This document shows positions 1 through 9,051 of a stretch of 64,000 nucleotides of DNA, in pieces. The first letter of the stretch is position 1. Each line of letters opens with the position of its first letter. The notes under the pieces are model-generated. The model searched no databases, had not been told where the DNA came from, and saw only the letters and a list, made by a program, of their open reading frames with translations. The stretch is from Nocardia anocheti (GTDB lineage Bacteria > Actinomycetota > Actinomycetes > Mycobacteriales > Mycobacteriaceae), in contig NZ_JAQQFV010000005.1 of NCBI RefSeq assembly GCF_029675105.1, forward strand, positions 434,001 through 498,000. The letters are read 5' to 3'. The translations under genes and the position numbers were made by a program.

Positions 1-573
1 AAGCTCGCGATCGTCATCGGCAGCGTCCGGGAGGGGCGGTTCGGTCCGGTGGTCGCGAACTGGTTCGCCCAGCAGGTCGACGATCGTTTCGACGTCGACG
101 TCATCGATCCGGCCGACGCCGAGGTGCCCGCCGCGCTGCCCGCGGTCTCGCCCGCGCTCGAGCCCGACCCGGTCCGTCCGGCGGGCATGGCCGACCTCAC
201 CGCGCGCCTGGCGGCCGCCGACGCGTTCGTGATCGTCACCCCCGACTACAACCGCAGCTACCCGGCCGCGCTCAAGGCCGTCATCGACTGGCACTACACC
301 CAGTGGGACGCCAAGACCATCGGCTTCGTCGGCTACAGCGGCGCCTCGGGCGGCCTGCTCGCCATCGAGCACCTGCGGCAGGTGTTCAACGAACTCAACG
401 CGCACACCGTCCGTGACTATGTCTCGTTTCCGCGCTACTACCTGCTCTTCGACGAGGCCGGACAGCTGCGCGAGCCGGACGAGTCCGAGGCCGCCGCGCG
501 CGCGATGCTCGACCAGCTGCACTGGTGGGCGAGCGCTCTGGTGGCGGCTCGGTCGTCGTCGGTCGCGGCCTGA
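1..573 (+). CDS. NAD(P)H-dependent FMN reductase family protein (5' truncated)
   Basis: The reading frame is open from the first base, so the gene begins upstream of the window and only 190 codons are visible. It starts inside the first beta strand and phosphate-binding loop of a flavodoxin-like fold ([18 protein letters not shown]), followed by the flavin-loop segment [19 protein letters not shown] and [11 protein letters not shown]. These are hallmarks of the NADPH-dependent FMN reductase / azoreductase-like family, which reduces FMN, quinones or chromate in the cytoplasm. The next gene, hisN, starts 57 bases downstream in the same direction. The natural substrate cannot be deduced. An internal ATG occurs at 187, but homology clearly extends to the window edge. 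Confidence 0.85.
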   Translation, partial: KLAIVIGSVREGRFGPVVANWFAQQVDDRFDVDVIDPADAEVPAALPAVSPALEPDPVRPAGMADLTARLAAADAFVIVTPDYNRSYPAALKAVIDWHYTQWDAKTIGFVGYSGASGGLLAIEHLRQVFNELNAHTVRDYVSFPRYYLLFDEAGQLREPDESEAAARAMLDQLHWWASALVAARSSSVAA

Positions 574-629
574 CCCGCGACGCGCGGGACCGCGTCGGGC
601 CACACGGGCCCGCCGAATACACTGCCCGC

Positions 630-1415
630 GTGGCTGCCTACACCGCTGACCTGGACCTCGCCCTGCGCTTGGCCGACGAAGCCGACGCGATCTCGAAGGC
701 GCGCTTCGGCGCCGTGGACCTGAAGGTCGACGCGAAACCGGATCTCACGCCCGTCTCCGATGCCGATCTGGCGGTGGAGCAGGTCGTTCGGCGGGTGCTC
801 GGCACCGAACGTCCCGGTGACGCCGTGCTCGGCGAGGAGTTCGGTGGCGACGCCGAGTTCACCGGCAGGCAGTGGGTGGTCGACCCGATCGACGGCACCA
901 AGAACTTCGTGCGCGGCGTCCCGGTGTGGGCGAGCCTGATCGCCCTGCTCGAGGACGGCGTCCCGGTGGTCGGTGTGGTGAGCGCGCCCGCGCTGGGCAG
1001 GCGCTGGTGGGCGGCGGCCGGGTCGGGAGCCTGGGTGCAGGTGCACCCGGGCGCGCCGCAGCCGCTGTCGGTCTCGGCGGTGGGCGCTCTCGGTGATGCC
1101 AGCCTGGCGTTCTCCAGCCTGTCCGGCTGGCACGAGCGTGGTCTGCGGGAGAAGTTCGTCGATCTCACCGACGAGGTCTGGCGGGTGCGCGGCTACGGCG
1201 ATTTCTTCAACTACTGCCTGGTCGCCGAGGGCGCGGTGGACATCGCCGCCGAGCCGGAGGTCTCGCTGTGGGACCTGGCCGCCCTCGACATCCTGGTCCG
1301 CGAGGCGGGCGGCACGTTCACCTCCCTGGACGGGCGGCCCGGTCCGCACGGCGGCGACGCCGTGGCGAGCAACGGGCTGCTCCAGGCCGAGGTCCTGGAC
1401 CGTTTGCGCGGCTGA
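630..1415 (+). CDS. hisN: Histidinol-phosphatase HisN (inositol-monophosphatase fold)
   Basis: This 261-residue protein should dephosphorylate L-histidinol phosphate, the penultimate step of histidine synthesis. It carries the IMPase metal-site motif [17 protein letters not shown], the upstream GEEFGG motif, and the C-terminal [15 protein letters not shown] motif. It resembles mycobacterial HisN along its whole length, as I remember that protein. GTG at 630 is chosen because [19 protein letters not shown] is the conserved N-terminus; an in-frame upstream ATG at 525 would overlap the previous gene and add a non-conserved, arginine-rich extension. No other his gene is in view, as is common for the dispersed actinobacterial hisN. 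Confidence 0.85.
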   Translation: MAAYTADLDLALRLADEADAISKARFGAVDLKVDAKPDLTPVSDADLAVEQVVRRVLGTERPGDAVLGEEFGGDAEFTGRQWVVDPIDGTKNFVRGVPVWASLIALLEDGVPVVGVVSAPALGRRWWAAAGSGAWVQVHPGAPQPLSVSAVGALGDASLAFSSLSGWHERGLREKFVDLTDEVWRVRGYGDFFNYCLVAEGAVDIAAEPEVSLWDLAALDILVREAGGTFTSLDGRPGPHGGDAVASNGLLQAEVLDRLRG

Positions 1416-1418
1416 ATC

Positions 1419-1444
1419 GGAGTTGTCCACAGGTGGACAACTTC
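1419..1444. promoter_or_regulatory. Inverted pair of DnaA-box-like sequences forming a 12-bp hairpin
   Basis: Between hisN and recQ lies TTGTCCACA (1423-1431) directly followed by its near-inverse on the other strand (GTGGACAA, 1433-1440). Together they form a stem of about 12 bp with a 2-base centre. TTGTCCACA matches the actinobacterial DnaA-box consensus. It could be a DnaA-binding or titration site, or simply the terminator hairpin of hisN; no T-tract follows. Confidence 0.45.
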
Positions 1445-1511
1445 CGGTCAGGGCCCTGATCCGGGCCCTCGGCCGGGCTGCGGGCCCGCCGCTCGCTCGT
1501 AGGATGGCCCG

Positions 1512-3503
1512 GTGAGCAATTCCGGCGCCACAGCCCCCGACATCGACGACTTCCCGCCCGAGGACTACCCGCCCGACGACGCCTACGCGTCCGCCGGTGG
1601 TTACGTCTCCGAGCACGACTTCGACGACACCGGCGGCTTCCACTTCGACGATCTCGCCCCGGCCGGTCCCGCCAGGGCGGCAGCTCCCGGCCGCCCCGAG
1701 ACGGCCGAGGAAGTGCTGCGCCGGGTCTTCGGCTACGACAGCTTCCGCGGCGACCAGGCCGCCATCGTCGAGCAGGTCGTCGGCGGGGGCGACGCGCTGG
1801 TCCTCATGCCGACCGGTGGCGGTAAATCGCTGTGCTACCAGGTGCCCTCGCTGGTGCGCCCGGGTGTCGGCGTGGTCGTCTCGCCGCTGATCGCGCTCAT
1901 GCAGGACCAGGTCGACGCGCTCAGCGCCCTCGGCGTCCGCGCCGGATTCCTCAACTCCACCCAGTCGCCGGATCAGCGCCGCACGGTGGAGGCCCAGTTC
2001 GTCGCCGGTGACCTCGACCTGCTCTATCTCGCGCCGGAACGACTGCGTCTGGACTCAACGCTGCGGCTGCTCGATCGCGGCACGGTGGCGCTGTTCGCCA
2101 TCGACGAGGCCCACTGCGTCTCGCAGTGGGGTCACGATTTCCGGCCCGACTACCTGGCGCTGTCGCTGCTGCACGAGCGTTGGCCCGATGTCCCGCGCAT
2201 CGCCCTCACCGCGACCGCCACCGAGAAGACCGCCGCCGAGATCGTCGAGCGCCTCGATCTCGGTGCGGCGAAACAGTTCGTCGCCAGCTTCGACCGGCCC
2301 AATATCCAGTACCGGATCGAGAGCAAGAACCGCGCCGACCGTCAGCTGCTCGACTTCATCCGCACCGAGCATGCGGGTGACGCGGGCATCGTCTACTGCC
2401 TGTCGCGCAATTCGGTCGAGAAGACCGCGGCCATGCTCACCGAGAACGGTGTGCGCGCGGTGCCGTATCACGCGGGCCTGGACAACCGCACCCGCGCCGA
2501 GAACCAGGCCAGGTTCCTGCGTGAGGACGGCCTGGTCGTGGTCGCCACGATCGCCTTCGGCATGGGCATCGACAAACCCGACGTGCGCTTCGTCGCCCAT
2601 CTCGACCTGCCCAAATCCGTCGAGGGCTACTACCAGGAGACCGGCCGCGCGGGCCGCGACGGTCTGCCGTCGACGGCCTGGATGGTCTACGGCCTGGCCG
2701 ATGTCGTCCAGCAGCGCAAGATGATCGACTCCAGCGAGGGCGACGCCGCGCACCGGCGTCAGCTGCAACTGCACCTCGACGCCATGCTCGCGCTGTGCGA
2801 GACGGTGGGCTGTCGCCGCGTGCGGCTGCTGAACTACTTCGGCCAGCCCGGCGCCGCGTGCGGCAACTGCGATGTGTGTCTGAACCCGCCGCAGACCTGG
2901 GACGGCACCGTCCCCGCGCAGAAGCTGCTGTCGACGGTGCTGCGGCTCAAACGCGAACGCGGCCAGGCCTTCGGCGCGGGCCACCTCATCGACATCCTGC
3001 TCGGCAAGACCAACCCGAAGATCACCCAGCACCGGCACAACGAGCTGTCGGTCTTCGGCATCGGCACCGACCTGCGCGACACCGAGTGGCGCGGTGTGGT
3101 CCGGCAGCTGCTGGCCGGTGGGCTGCTGGCCGTGCAGGGCGAGTACGGCGTGCTGGCCCTCACCGACGCGAGCAACGAGGTGCTCTTCGAGGGCAAACAG
3201 GTGCCGATGCGGCGCGAACCCGAACGCGCGGCCAAGCCAGCCAGGGCCGCCAAGACGGCCAAGGCCGTCGTCGACCTGCCCGCCGCCGACGTTCCGCTGT
3301 TCGAGCGCCTGCGCGCCTGGCGCGCGGCCACCGCCAAGGAACAGGGTGTGCCCGCCTACGTGGTGTTCCACGACGCCACCCTGCGTGAGATCGCGGCCCG
3401 CAAGCCCGCCGATCTGGCCGCGCTGGGCACCGTCGCGGGTGTGGGCGAGAACAAACTGGCCCGCTACGGCGAGGGGGTGTTGTCCACACTCCACGAGGAA
3501 TAG
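1512..3503 (+). CDS. recQ: ATP-dependent DNA helicase RecQ
   Basis: This 663-residue superfamily 2 helicase unwinds 3'-to-5' in recombination and fork repair. Residues 1-65 are an acidic, probably disordered N-terminal extension not typical of RecQ. The helicase core follows: Walker A MPTGGGKS (99-106), DEAH box (198-201), LTATAT motif III, and the helicase C domain ending in the motif VI segment [11 protein letters not shown] zinc-binding RQC segment has CGNCDVC, then a winged helix, and the last ~75 residues form an HRDC domain. The GTG start follows a GGATGG-like site. It is an alternative that translation begins near residue 60, but the frame is open and codon usage is uniform, so the longer form is kept. 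Confidence 0.92.
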   Translation: MSNSGATAPDIDDFPPEDYPPDDAYASAGGYVSEHDFDDTGGFHFDDLAPAGPARAAAPGRPETAEEVLRRVFGYDSFRGDQAAIVEQVVGGGDALVLMPTGGGKSLCYQVPSLVRPGVGVVVSPLIALMQDQVDALSALGVRAGFLNSTQSPDQRRTVEAQFVAGDLDLLYLAPERLRLDSTLRLLDRGTVALFAIDEAHCVSQWGHDFRPDYLALSLLHERWPDVPRIALTATATEKTAAEIVERLDLGAAKQFVASFDRPNIQYRIESKNRADRQLLDFIRTEHAGDAGIVYCLSRNSVEKTAAMLTENGVRAVPYHAGLDNRTRAENQARFLREDGLVVVATIAFGMGIDKPDVRFVAHLDLPKSVEGYYQETGRAGRDGLPSTAWMVYGLADVVQQRKMIDSSEGDAAHRRQLQLHLDAMLALCETVGCRRVRLLNYFGQPGAACGNCDVCLNPPQTWDGTVPAQKLLSTVLRLKRERGQAFGAGHLIDILLGKTNPKITQHRHNELSVFGIGTDLRDTEWRGVVRQLLAGGLLAVQGEYGVLALTDASNEVLFEGKQVPMRREPERAAKPARAAKTAKAVVDLPAADVPLFERLRAWRAATAKEQGVPAYVVFHDATLREIAARKPADLAALGTVAGVGENKLARYGEGVLSTLHEE

Positions 3504-3539
3504 CCCGTCGACCGGCGCATCGCGCGTTACTGTCGAGGA

Positions 3540-3773
3540 ATGGCAGACGGTGACGGAGCCGACGAGGACACCTCCGGTGGCGCGGGCGGGGCGGCCGAAG
3601 CCCCACCGCCACCCGCGCCGCGCCGCGTGACCGACCCGGTCGTCGCGCCCGTCCTGCTCGGCAATCGCCACCCGGTGATCCATCGGGGCCGACCGCGCTG
3701 GACCACCGTCGGCCTGATCCTGCTGTTCACCGCCGCGCTGATCCTCTACCTGGCGCTGCGCCCCGGCGGCTGA
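3540..3773 (+). CDS. Small single-pass membrane protein, unknown function
   Basis: This 77-residue protein has an acidic, glycine-rich first 25 residues, a proline/arginine-rich middle (residues 25-53) and one C-terminal membrane helix (TVGLILLFTAALILYLAL), ending shortly after. The proline-rich cytoplasmic part with a terminal membrane anchor is common in short actinobacterial proteins. It lies 36 bases after recQ and 48 bases before smpB on the same strand. The ATG follows GAGGA with almost no spacing, so the start is uncertain. I do not recognise a family. Confidence 0.6.
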   Translation: MADGDGADEDTSGGAGGAAEAPPPPAPRRVTDPVVAPVLLGNRHPVIHRGRPRWTTVGLILLFTAALILYLALRPGG

Positions 3774-3821
3774 TCACGCCATGGAATAAAGCGCTGGCGC
3801 CGTCACTTAGAGTTGACCGTT

Positions 3822-4295
3822 ATGAAGGAGAAAGGCCGGAAGGTCATCGCGACCAACCGCCGCGCGCGGCACAACTACACGATCCTCGACACCTATGAGG
3901 CGGGGATCGCGCTGGTCGGCACCGAGGTGAAGAGCCTGCGCGAAGGCAAAGCCTCCCTCGTCGACGCCTTCGCGACCGTCGACAACGGGGAGGTCTGGCT
4001 GCGCGGCCTGCACATCCCGGAGTTCAGCCACGGCACCTGGACCAACCACTCGCCGCGGCGCACCCGCAAGCTGCTGCTGCACAAGCGCGAGATCGAGCAC
4101 CTGGTCGGCAAGTCCAGGGAGGGCAACCAGACGCTGGTGCCGCTGTCGATGTACTTCTCCGACGGCAAGGTCAAGGTGGAGCTCGCACTCGCCAAGGGCA
4201 AGCAGGATTACGACAAGCGCCAGGATCTGGCTCGCCGACAGGCCGAGCGTGAGGTCACCCGCGAGATCGGTCGACGGGTCAAAGGCATGCGTTGA
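3822..4295 (+). CDS. smpB: SsrA-binding protein SmpB
   Basis: This 157-residue protein binds the tRNA-like domain of tmRNA and delivers it to stalled ribosomes in trans-translation. Recognisable parts are the N-terminal [20 protein letters not shown], the [16 protein letters not shown] core and the basic C-terminal tail ([18 protein letters not shown]) that enters the mRNA channel. ATG 3822 is chosen over the upstream TTG 3813 because the conserved start is [13 protein letters not shown]. The tmRNA gene itself lies 2.4 kb downstream at 6679 on the same strand, separated by two genes. The stop codon overlaps the TTG start of the next gene. Confidence 0.95.
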   Translation: MKEKGRKVIATNRRARHNYTILDTYEAGIALVGTEVKSLREGKASLVDAFATVDNGEVWLRGLHIPEFSHGTWTNHSPRRTRKLLLHKREIEHLVGKSREGNQTLVPLSMYFSDGKVKVELALAKGKQDYDKRQDLARRQAEREVTREIGRRVKGMR

Positions 4296-5155
4296 TCTCC
4301 GTCGCGCTCGCCCTAATCGCGGCGGCGGGCTACGGAGTCAGCGACTTCTTCGGCGGCATCGCCGCCCGACGGGTCACCGCGTTGCGCGTGGTCGTGGTGT
4401 CGTATCCGTTCTCGGTGCTGCTGGTCCTGGTGATCGCGCCGCTGGTCGGCGGGCACGCGGACGCGGCCTCGGTCTTCTGGGGTCTGGCCGCCGGGGTGGC
4501 CAGTGGGCTGGCGGTGTGGTGGTTCTACGCCGCCCTGGCGGACGGGCCCATGTCGGTGGTGTCGCCGGTGACGGCGGTGCTCGTCGCCGGGATCCCGGTG
4601 ATCGCCGGGTTCTTCCTGGGCGAGCGCCCCGGCCCGCTAGCGGTGGCCGGGATCGCGCTCGCGCTGGTGGCGGTCGTGCTGGTCAGCCGGGAGGCGCCCG
4701 ACGAGACCACCGAGGAGATCATCGGCGGTCGCGAACTGCGCTTCTCCCGTCGCGTCGCCCTGCTGACGGTCGGTTCCGGCGCCGCGTTCGGCTTCGCCTT
4801 CTTCTTCCTGCACGAGACCAGCCCGGAGGCGGGCCTGTGGCCGCTGCTCGCCCAGCGCGTGGCCGCCACGGTCGTGGTGTGGACCTCCGCGCTGGCCGCC
4901 GGGGAGTTCGGCGGCCTGCACGGCGAACCGCTGCGCCTGGCGCTGGCCGTCGGCGTGCTCGACGTGATCGCCAACGCCGCCCTGCTCTACGCCTTCCACG
5001 GCTCGATGCTGTCGGTGGTCAGCGTGATCGGCTCGCTCTACCCGGCCGCCACCGTGCTGCTGGCCATGGTGCTGCTCGGCGAGCGGATCGGCGGCTGGCA
5101 GAAGGTGGGGATGGGCCTCGCGCTCGCGGCGGTCGGGATGATCGCCGCGAACTAG
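4292..5155 (+). CDS. EamA/DMT-superfamily transporter (ten-helix exporter)
   Basis: This 287-residue membrane protein consists of two EamA repeats, each of about five helices. The typical first-helix pattern is [21 protein letters not shown], and each half ends in a signature like [20 protein letters not shown] and [20 protein letters not shown]. Drug/metabolite transporters of this type export amino acids or other metabolites; the substrate cannot be predicted. The TTG start at 4292 overlaps the smpB stop by 4 bases, suggesting coupled translation. Its TAG stop shares a CTAG with the TAG stop of the convergent downstream gene. Confidence 0.85.
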   Translation: MISVALALIAAAGYGVSDFFGGIAARRVTALRVVVVSYPFSVLLVLVIAPLVGGHADAASVFWGLAAGVASGLAVWWFYAALADGPMSVVSPVTAVLVAGIPVIAGFFLGERPGPLAVAGIALALVAVVLVSREAPDETTEEIIGGRELRFSRRVALLTVGSGAAFGFAFFFLHETSPEAGLWPLLAQRVAATVVVWTSALAAGEFGGLHGEPLRLALAVGVLDVIANAALLYAFHGSMLSVVSVIGSLYPAATVLLAMVLLGERIGGWQKVGMGLALAAVGMIAAN

Positions 5156-6453
5156 AGCCGCGTGCAGGGCTCGTGGATCCCCAGCTTGCCCAGCGTGGTG
5201 CCCTGATATCCGGTGCTGATCGCCCGCGCGCCCATCGGCGCGGACTTGTCCGGTTCGAACACCACCGACCACTCCGCCGACAGATCCGGCGCGCTGGCCC
5301 CCGTCGGGTGCACCACCACCATGCCCTCGCCGTCGGGTTTCAGGTCGGTGACCGTGCGCCGCAGCCCGGGCCGGGTCAGCTCACCGGCCTCGGCGGCCGC
5401 GATGAGCAGGGCCTTGAGCGGATAGGAGATCGCCCAGCCCAGCGAGTAGCCGAAATTGGCCGGTTCGCGATCGACCGCCGCGCGCGCGTGCTGGGCGCCG
5501 AGGCTGTCGCCCGCCCACCCGTCGACCGGGGTCGTGTAGTTGAACAGCGCGGTGAGCGCGGGCGCGGCGGGCGTCTGCAGCAGCGCCGCGTTCCAGGTGG
5601 GCAGCGAGCCCAGGAAACGACCGGTGAATCCGGACTGCACCAGCTTGCCCACGATCTCCGCGGTCTCACCCGGTCCGGTGGCCAGCATGACCAGATCCGG
5701 TGAGGCCGCCAGCACCTCCTCCACCGGCCCGTCCTGATTGCCCACCTCACCGTTGGGCCCGGTCTCGATCATGTCGACGATGGTGGCGCCGTTGGCGACC
5801 GCCCACTTCATCGCGCCCGCGGCGTAGTCGCCACCCCAGTTCCCGCGATAGGCCACGATGGCGATATCGCGCGGGTTGTAATGGTTCTCGGCGAACCAAT
5901 CCAGGCCCATCACGGCCTCGGTGCAGTACGAATAGCCCGCGCTGAGCACCAGATTGCGGTCCGCGCTGCGATAGTTCCAGCCCGACCACTGGGTGGCGGC
6001 CACGCTCACCATGTCGTCGGCGTCCATCTGGTTGAGCAGCGCGATCGACTGCCCGGTCCCCAGGCTCTGCGCCAACGCGAGCACATGCGGCTCGATCTCC
6101 TGATACGCCGTGCGATGGGTGCGCGGGTCGAAGGAGGTGTTGCGGGCGTAGGTGGTGATGTCGACGTCGTAGCCGCCGATCCCACCCGACTTGTTCACCT
6201 GGTTCCAGAACGCCAGCTGGCCCTCGTTCATCGAGATACCCAGCGGCGCGAACGGCCCGCCGCCGAGATCGGAGAGCACGCCGAGATAGATGCACCCCCG
6301 GTCCTTGTGCTCGGAGCCGGGACACGGCTCACTCGTCACACCCGGTCCATAGTTCTGCGCACCCGTCGAGCAGGCCGCCACGGCCGACACGAGCGCGGCC
6401 ACGACCGGGATCACCACGGCACGGCGCAGTGCCCGCGGTTTGGTGAATGCCAT
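5152..6453 (-). CDS. ABC-type branched-chain amino-acid-like substrate-binding lipoprotein
   Basis: This 433-residue protein has a basic start, a hydrophobic stretch and a lipobox ending SAVAAC with Cys28, so it should be a lipid-anchored extracellular protein. The mature part follows the type I periplasmic-binding fold (Peripla_BP_6): IYLGVLSDLGGGPFAPLGIS, QLAFWNQVNKSGGIGG, and a middle segment DIAIVAYRGNWGGDYAAGAM. Such proteins normally feed an ABC importer, but no permease or ATPase gene is near, so it is an orphan. The ATG at 6453 is fixed by the signal sequence. The 225 bases up to the tmRNA gene hold the divergent promoters. Confidence 0.78.
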   Translation of the reverse strand: MAFTKPRALRRAVVIPVVAALVSAVAACSTGAQNYGPGVTSEPCPGSEHKDRGCIYLGVLSDLGGGPFAPLGISMNEGQLAFWNQVNKSGGIGGYDVDITTYARNTSFDPRTHRTAYQEIEPHVLALAQSLGTGQSIALLNQMDADDMVSVAATQWSGWNYRSADRNLVLSAGYSYCTEAVMGLDWFAENHYNPRDIAIVAYRGNWGGDYAAGAMKWAVANGATIVDMIETGPNGEVGNQDGPVEEVLAASPDLVMLATGPGETAEIVGKLVQSGFTGRFLGSLPTWNAALLQTPAAPALTALFNYTTPVDGWAGDSLGAQHARAAVDREPANFGYSLGWAISYPLKALLIAAAEAGELTRPGLRRTVTDLKPDGEGMVVVHPTGASAPDLSAEWSVVFEPDKSAPMGARAISTGYQGTTLGKLGIHEPCTRL

Positions 6454-6655
6454 CAGGTAACTCCTAGTTCCAGTCGCCCAGAGGATCTCGCTGTCCCAGT
6501 GCGGCCGAACGAGAACAGTACCCGCCTCCACCGGCCCGGCCACCCGGATTGACCCAGCCGGATTGGCGATGTTCGCTACCCGGTGACCGAGCCGACACCG
6601 CCCACTGGCACAAATAAGGGGAAGAAACGTCGCGGCGGGAGTGTTAACATGACTA

Positions 6656-6672
6656 GCCCGCACGGTGCGGGC
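6656..6672. repeat. 17-bp palindrome just upstream of the tmRNA 5' end
   Basis: GCCCGCAC-G-GTGCGGGC is a perfect inverted repeat ending 6 bases before the predicted mature 5' end of tmRNA. A TAACAT hexamer at 6645-6650 could be the -10 box, which would place the palindrome in the leader removed during maturation. A leader hairpin or a protein-binding site are both possible. Confidence 0.4.
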
Positions 6673-6678
6673 ACGTAC

Positions 6679-7047
6679 GGGGCTGAACGGTTTCGACTGC
6701 GTACGTTGATTCAGGGGAAGCGTGTCGGTGCAGGCAAGAGACCACCGTAAGCGTCGTTGCAACCAATTAAGCGCCGATTCCAATCAGCGCGAGTACGCCC
6801 TCGCTGCCTAAGTAGCAGGTCGTCTCTGTCAGACCGGGTTCGTCTCTCGACCCGGACCCTGGCATCAGCTAGAGAGACTCACCGTCCGGCCCGGTCGCGG
6901 GGTCGGGTGGAAAATCAAACAGTGACTGGGATCGTCATCCGAGCTTGTTCGCGAGACCCGGAGATCCAAGTAGAGACCTAGCGAACTGCACACGGAGAAG
7001 CCCTGAAGACGCGGCGGAGGACCCGGGTTCGATTCCCGGCAGCTCCA
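6679..7047 (+). ncRNA. ssrA: Transfer-messenger RNA (tmRNA, SsrA)
   Basis: This RNA of about 369 nt rescues stalled ribosomes together with SmpB. The 5' end GGGGCTG pairs with CAGCTCC (7040-7046) to form the alanine-type acceptor stem, and the T arm GGGTTCGATTCCC is at its 3' end. The tag frame is 6773-6811, encoding ADSNQREYALAA followed by TAA. The tag matches the mycobacterial/nocardial type ending ALAA, a ClpXP/ClpAP degradation signal. The CCA end is not encoded (the discriminator A7047 is followed by CTC). Confidence 0.95.
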
Positions 7048-7053
7048 CTCGAG

Positions 7054-7087
7054 GCCCCTCACCTGACACGCAGGTGAGGGGCTTTTT
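7054..7087 (+). terminator. Intrinsic terminator of ssrA
   Basis: A 12-bp perfect stem, GCCCCTCACCTG (7054-7065) with CAGGTGAGGGGC (7071-7082), has a 5-base loop and is followed by TTTTT. This is a classical rho-independent terminator directly behind tmRNA and 7 bases before the stop codon of the convergent nuclease gene. Confidence 0.92.
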
Positions 7088-7093
7088 CGTGGG

Positions 7094-8806
7094 TCAGAGA
7101 CGGGCGCCCTTCTCCAGGTTGCACCTGCGGCACAGGATCTGGAGGTTGTTCACGCTGGTCGCGCCGCCGCGGCTGAGCGGGATGACGTGGTCGAACTCCA
7201 GGTAGTGGGTGTCGGCGCACTGGCAGCACTTCCCGCCGTCGCGCTGCCACACTTCGGATTTCACGTTCGGCGGGATCGACCGGGTGTCGCGCTGGCCCGG
7301 TGCGAGCACGAGTCGTTTCGAGACGCGCAGTGCGCCTTCGAGTACCGCCGCGACGTACTCGGGGTCGGGGACGCTGTAGGTGCCGCCGCCGCGCGCGGTG
7401 GTCGCCGAGATGATGACGTTGCCGTATTCGCTCGTCACCGACACGATCCTGGCCCAGGGCAGTTCGCTGCCCGCCGCCGCGCCGACGAACCGCAGCTTCT
7501 TGCTGCTGCCAACCAACCTGCCGTTCGTGTGCTTCGGCCCGCTGGCCAGGTACTTGGTGTGGGTCGCGTTGACGTCGATGTAGAGCGTCTCGTCGGAGTC
7601 CAGGTGCAGGTCCTCGCGTCGGATGCGGGGGAGATCACCGGCCCGGACCTGGGTGAGCGAGCGGCCGCGCAGCATGCGCTGGCGGAGCTGGTCGATGTGT
7701 CGGCGGGCGACGGACAGATCGACGGCCGCCTCGAGATCCTGGATGGCCCGTTCGAAGCCGCTGAGCTCGGATTCCTCGATCTCGTCGTCGGCGAACGCGA
7801 AAGTCACCAGCCGCTCCAGATAGGCGACGGCGAGCGGCCGCAATGTCTCCCGGCCGCTCTCGTCGTCGATCCGCTGGAAGCGCAGACCCGTCCAGAGGTC
7901 GTCCCACCCGCTGCCCTGCGGACCGGAGGTCGTAAGCACCTGCCACGCGTGGGTCCGCCACATCGCGAGGAACCGGTTGACGTCGCCTTCACACCACCGA
8001 CAGGGCGGCGGGCTACCGAACCGGGGCACACGCTTGTCCCGGCCGCAGCGCTCGCAGATCGCGGGGTCCGCCGGAAAGATCTGCTGGAAGTCCTCGGTCC
8101 ACGCCGAGCCGTTCCACCACCGGAGTCGCCCGGTCTGTCCCGACTCCGGGTACCAGCCAGGTGCCATCCGAGCCGCAGCCGCAGCCGCAGCCGCAGTCGC
8201 AGTCGCAGCAGGACCCAGGGGCGGGGCCGGAGCAGCGATCGGGGGAGGCGGCGGAGCCGGGGCCGGGGGCGGCGGGACATGATCGGCCAGTGCGGAACCC
8301 TCCGGCGAATCGTCGACCGACACCCCGAACTCCTCGGCGAGCCCCCGCAGCCCACTGGCCCACCCCTGCCCGACCGACCGGAACTTCCACAGCCCGTTGC
8401 GTCGATAGAACTCCCCGAGCATCATGGCCGTCACCGCGTCGGGCTGGTCGACATCGAACGAGATCAGCGTCTCGCTGCCGTCCTTCACGGTCAATGTCAG
8501 GTCGGTGACGTCGCTGAACGATTTCTCCTCGACCGAACTCGAGATGACGATGCGGGAGACCGCCGGTTCGACGGTGGTGAGCGACACCGCGAGCACCGCC
8601 CGACCCGCCCGCGACTCGGTGAGCGCCACCGCGCCGGAGGGATGGCGAGCCGCGTTGTAGAAGACGAAATCCTCGTCGGTGCGTATCTTCCCGGTCTCGG
8701 CCAGCAGTAGTGCCTGGGGGTCGACCTCGTGCTGCGATTTCCACGTCAACACCACTGTCACTGCGGGGGAAGCGACCGCAGCGTTCTCACCTCTGGAGAG
8801 CTTCAC
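7094..8806 (-). CDS. TerD domain - DUF2510 - zinc ribbon - PH-like - HNH endonuclease fusion
   Basis: This 570-residue multidomain protein begins with a TerD domain (about 1-180: MKLSRGENAAV, LLAETGKIRTDEDFVFYNA, GEFYRRNGLWKFRSVGQGW). A proline- then alanine-rich linker follows (185-218), then a DUF2510 motif (APGWYPE...RWWNGSAWTEDF), a four-cysteine ribbon (CERCGRDK ... CRWCEGD), a helical segment that may be TerB-like (about 320-390), a PH/GRAM-like beta segment and a C-terminal HNH nuclease (CCQC, FDHVIPLSRGG, ILCRRCN). TerD proteins bind Ca2+ and belong to stress and tellurite response systems; fusions with nucleases suggest DNA restriction or damage processing. The GTG start at 8806 gives the canonical TerD N-terminus. 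It is a single gene converging on ssrA. Confidence 0.8.
   Translation of the reverse strand: MKLSRGENAAVASPAVTVVLTWKSQHEVDPQALLLAETGKIRTDEDFVFYNAARHPSGAVALTESRAGRAVLAVSLTTVEPAVSRIVISSSVEEKSFSDVTDLTLTVKDGSETLISFDVDQPDAVTAMMLGEFYRRNGLWKFRSVGQGWASGLRGLAEEFGVSVDDSPEGSALADHVPPPPAPAPPPPPIAAPAPPLGPAATATAAAAAAAARMAPGWYPESGQTGRLRWWNGSAWTEDFQQIFPADPAICERCGRDKRVPRFGSPPPCRWCEGDVNRFLAMWRTHAWQVLTTSGPQGSGWDDLWTGLRFQRIDDESGRETLRPLAVAYLERLVTFAFADDEIEESELSGFERAIQDLEAAVDLSVARRHIDQLRQRMLRGRSLTQVRAGDLPRIRREDLHLDSDETLYIDVNATHTKYLASGPKHTNGRLVGSSKKLRFVGAAAGSELPWARIVSVTSEYGNVIISATTARGGGTYSVPDPEYVAAVLEGALRVSKRLVLAPGQRDTRSIPPNVKSEVWQRDGGKCCQCADTHYLEFDHVIPLSRGGATSVNNLQILCRRCNLEKGARL
8172..8209. repeat. GCCGCA/TCGCAG hexanucleotide microsatellite
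   Basis: A run of GCCGCA units continuing into TCGCAG units encodes the alanine-rich linker between the TerD and DUF2510 parts of the nuclease gene. Because the unit is 6 bases, slippage would change the linker length by two residues without a frameshift. Confidence 0.6.
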
Positions 8807-9051
8807 GCCTGCACACCGTCGGCATGCGAGGTTCCGTTACACATCCGGCGTGGCGCAGCTCGGCGAGTTCTATTTCACCGCAAGGGATTTCGCCCACCAA
8901 GCCGTAGGTGGCCGGTCCGGGAAGATTGTGCGGGAACGTCCGGGAAAACCGGTCCGAGCAGCGACGATGGTGAATCTGTGCCGCCTTGGCCCACTGTGCA
9001 CACCCCCTCGGTAGGATCCAGCCAGGCGGGGTAGGGCCGGAGGGAAATGTT

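Noticed and set aside
2055..3683. Long antisense open frame across recQ
   Set aside because: Such frames are shadows of the high-GC codon bias; RecQ motifs are complete on the other strand.
5150..5155. Shared CTAG stop of two convergent genes as a special signal
   Set aside because: Palindromic CTAG naturally serves as TAG in both directions; no sign of further function.
7020..7050. Integration site (att) at the ssrA 3' end
   Set aside because: No second copy of the ssrA 3' sequence was seen in the window and no integrase gene is present.
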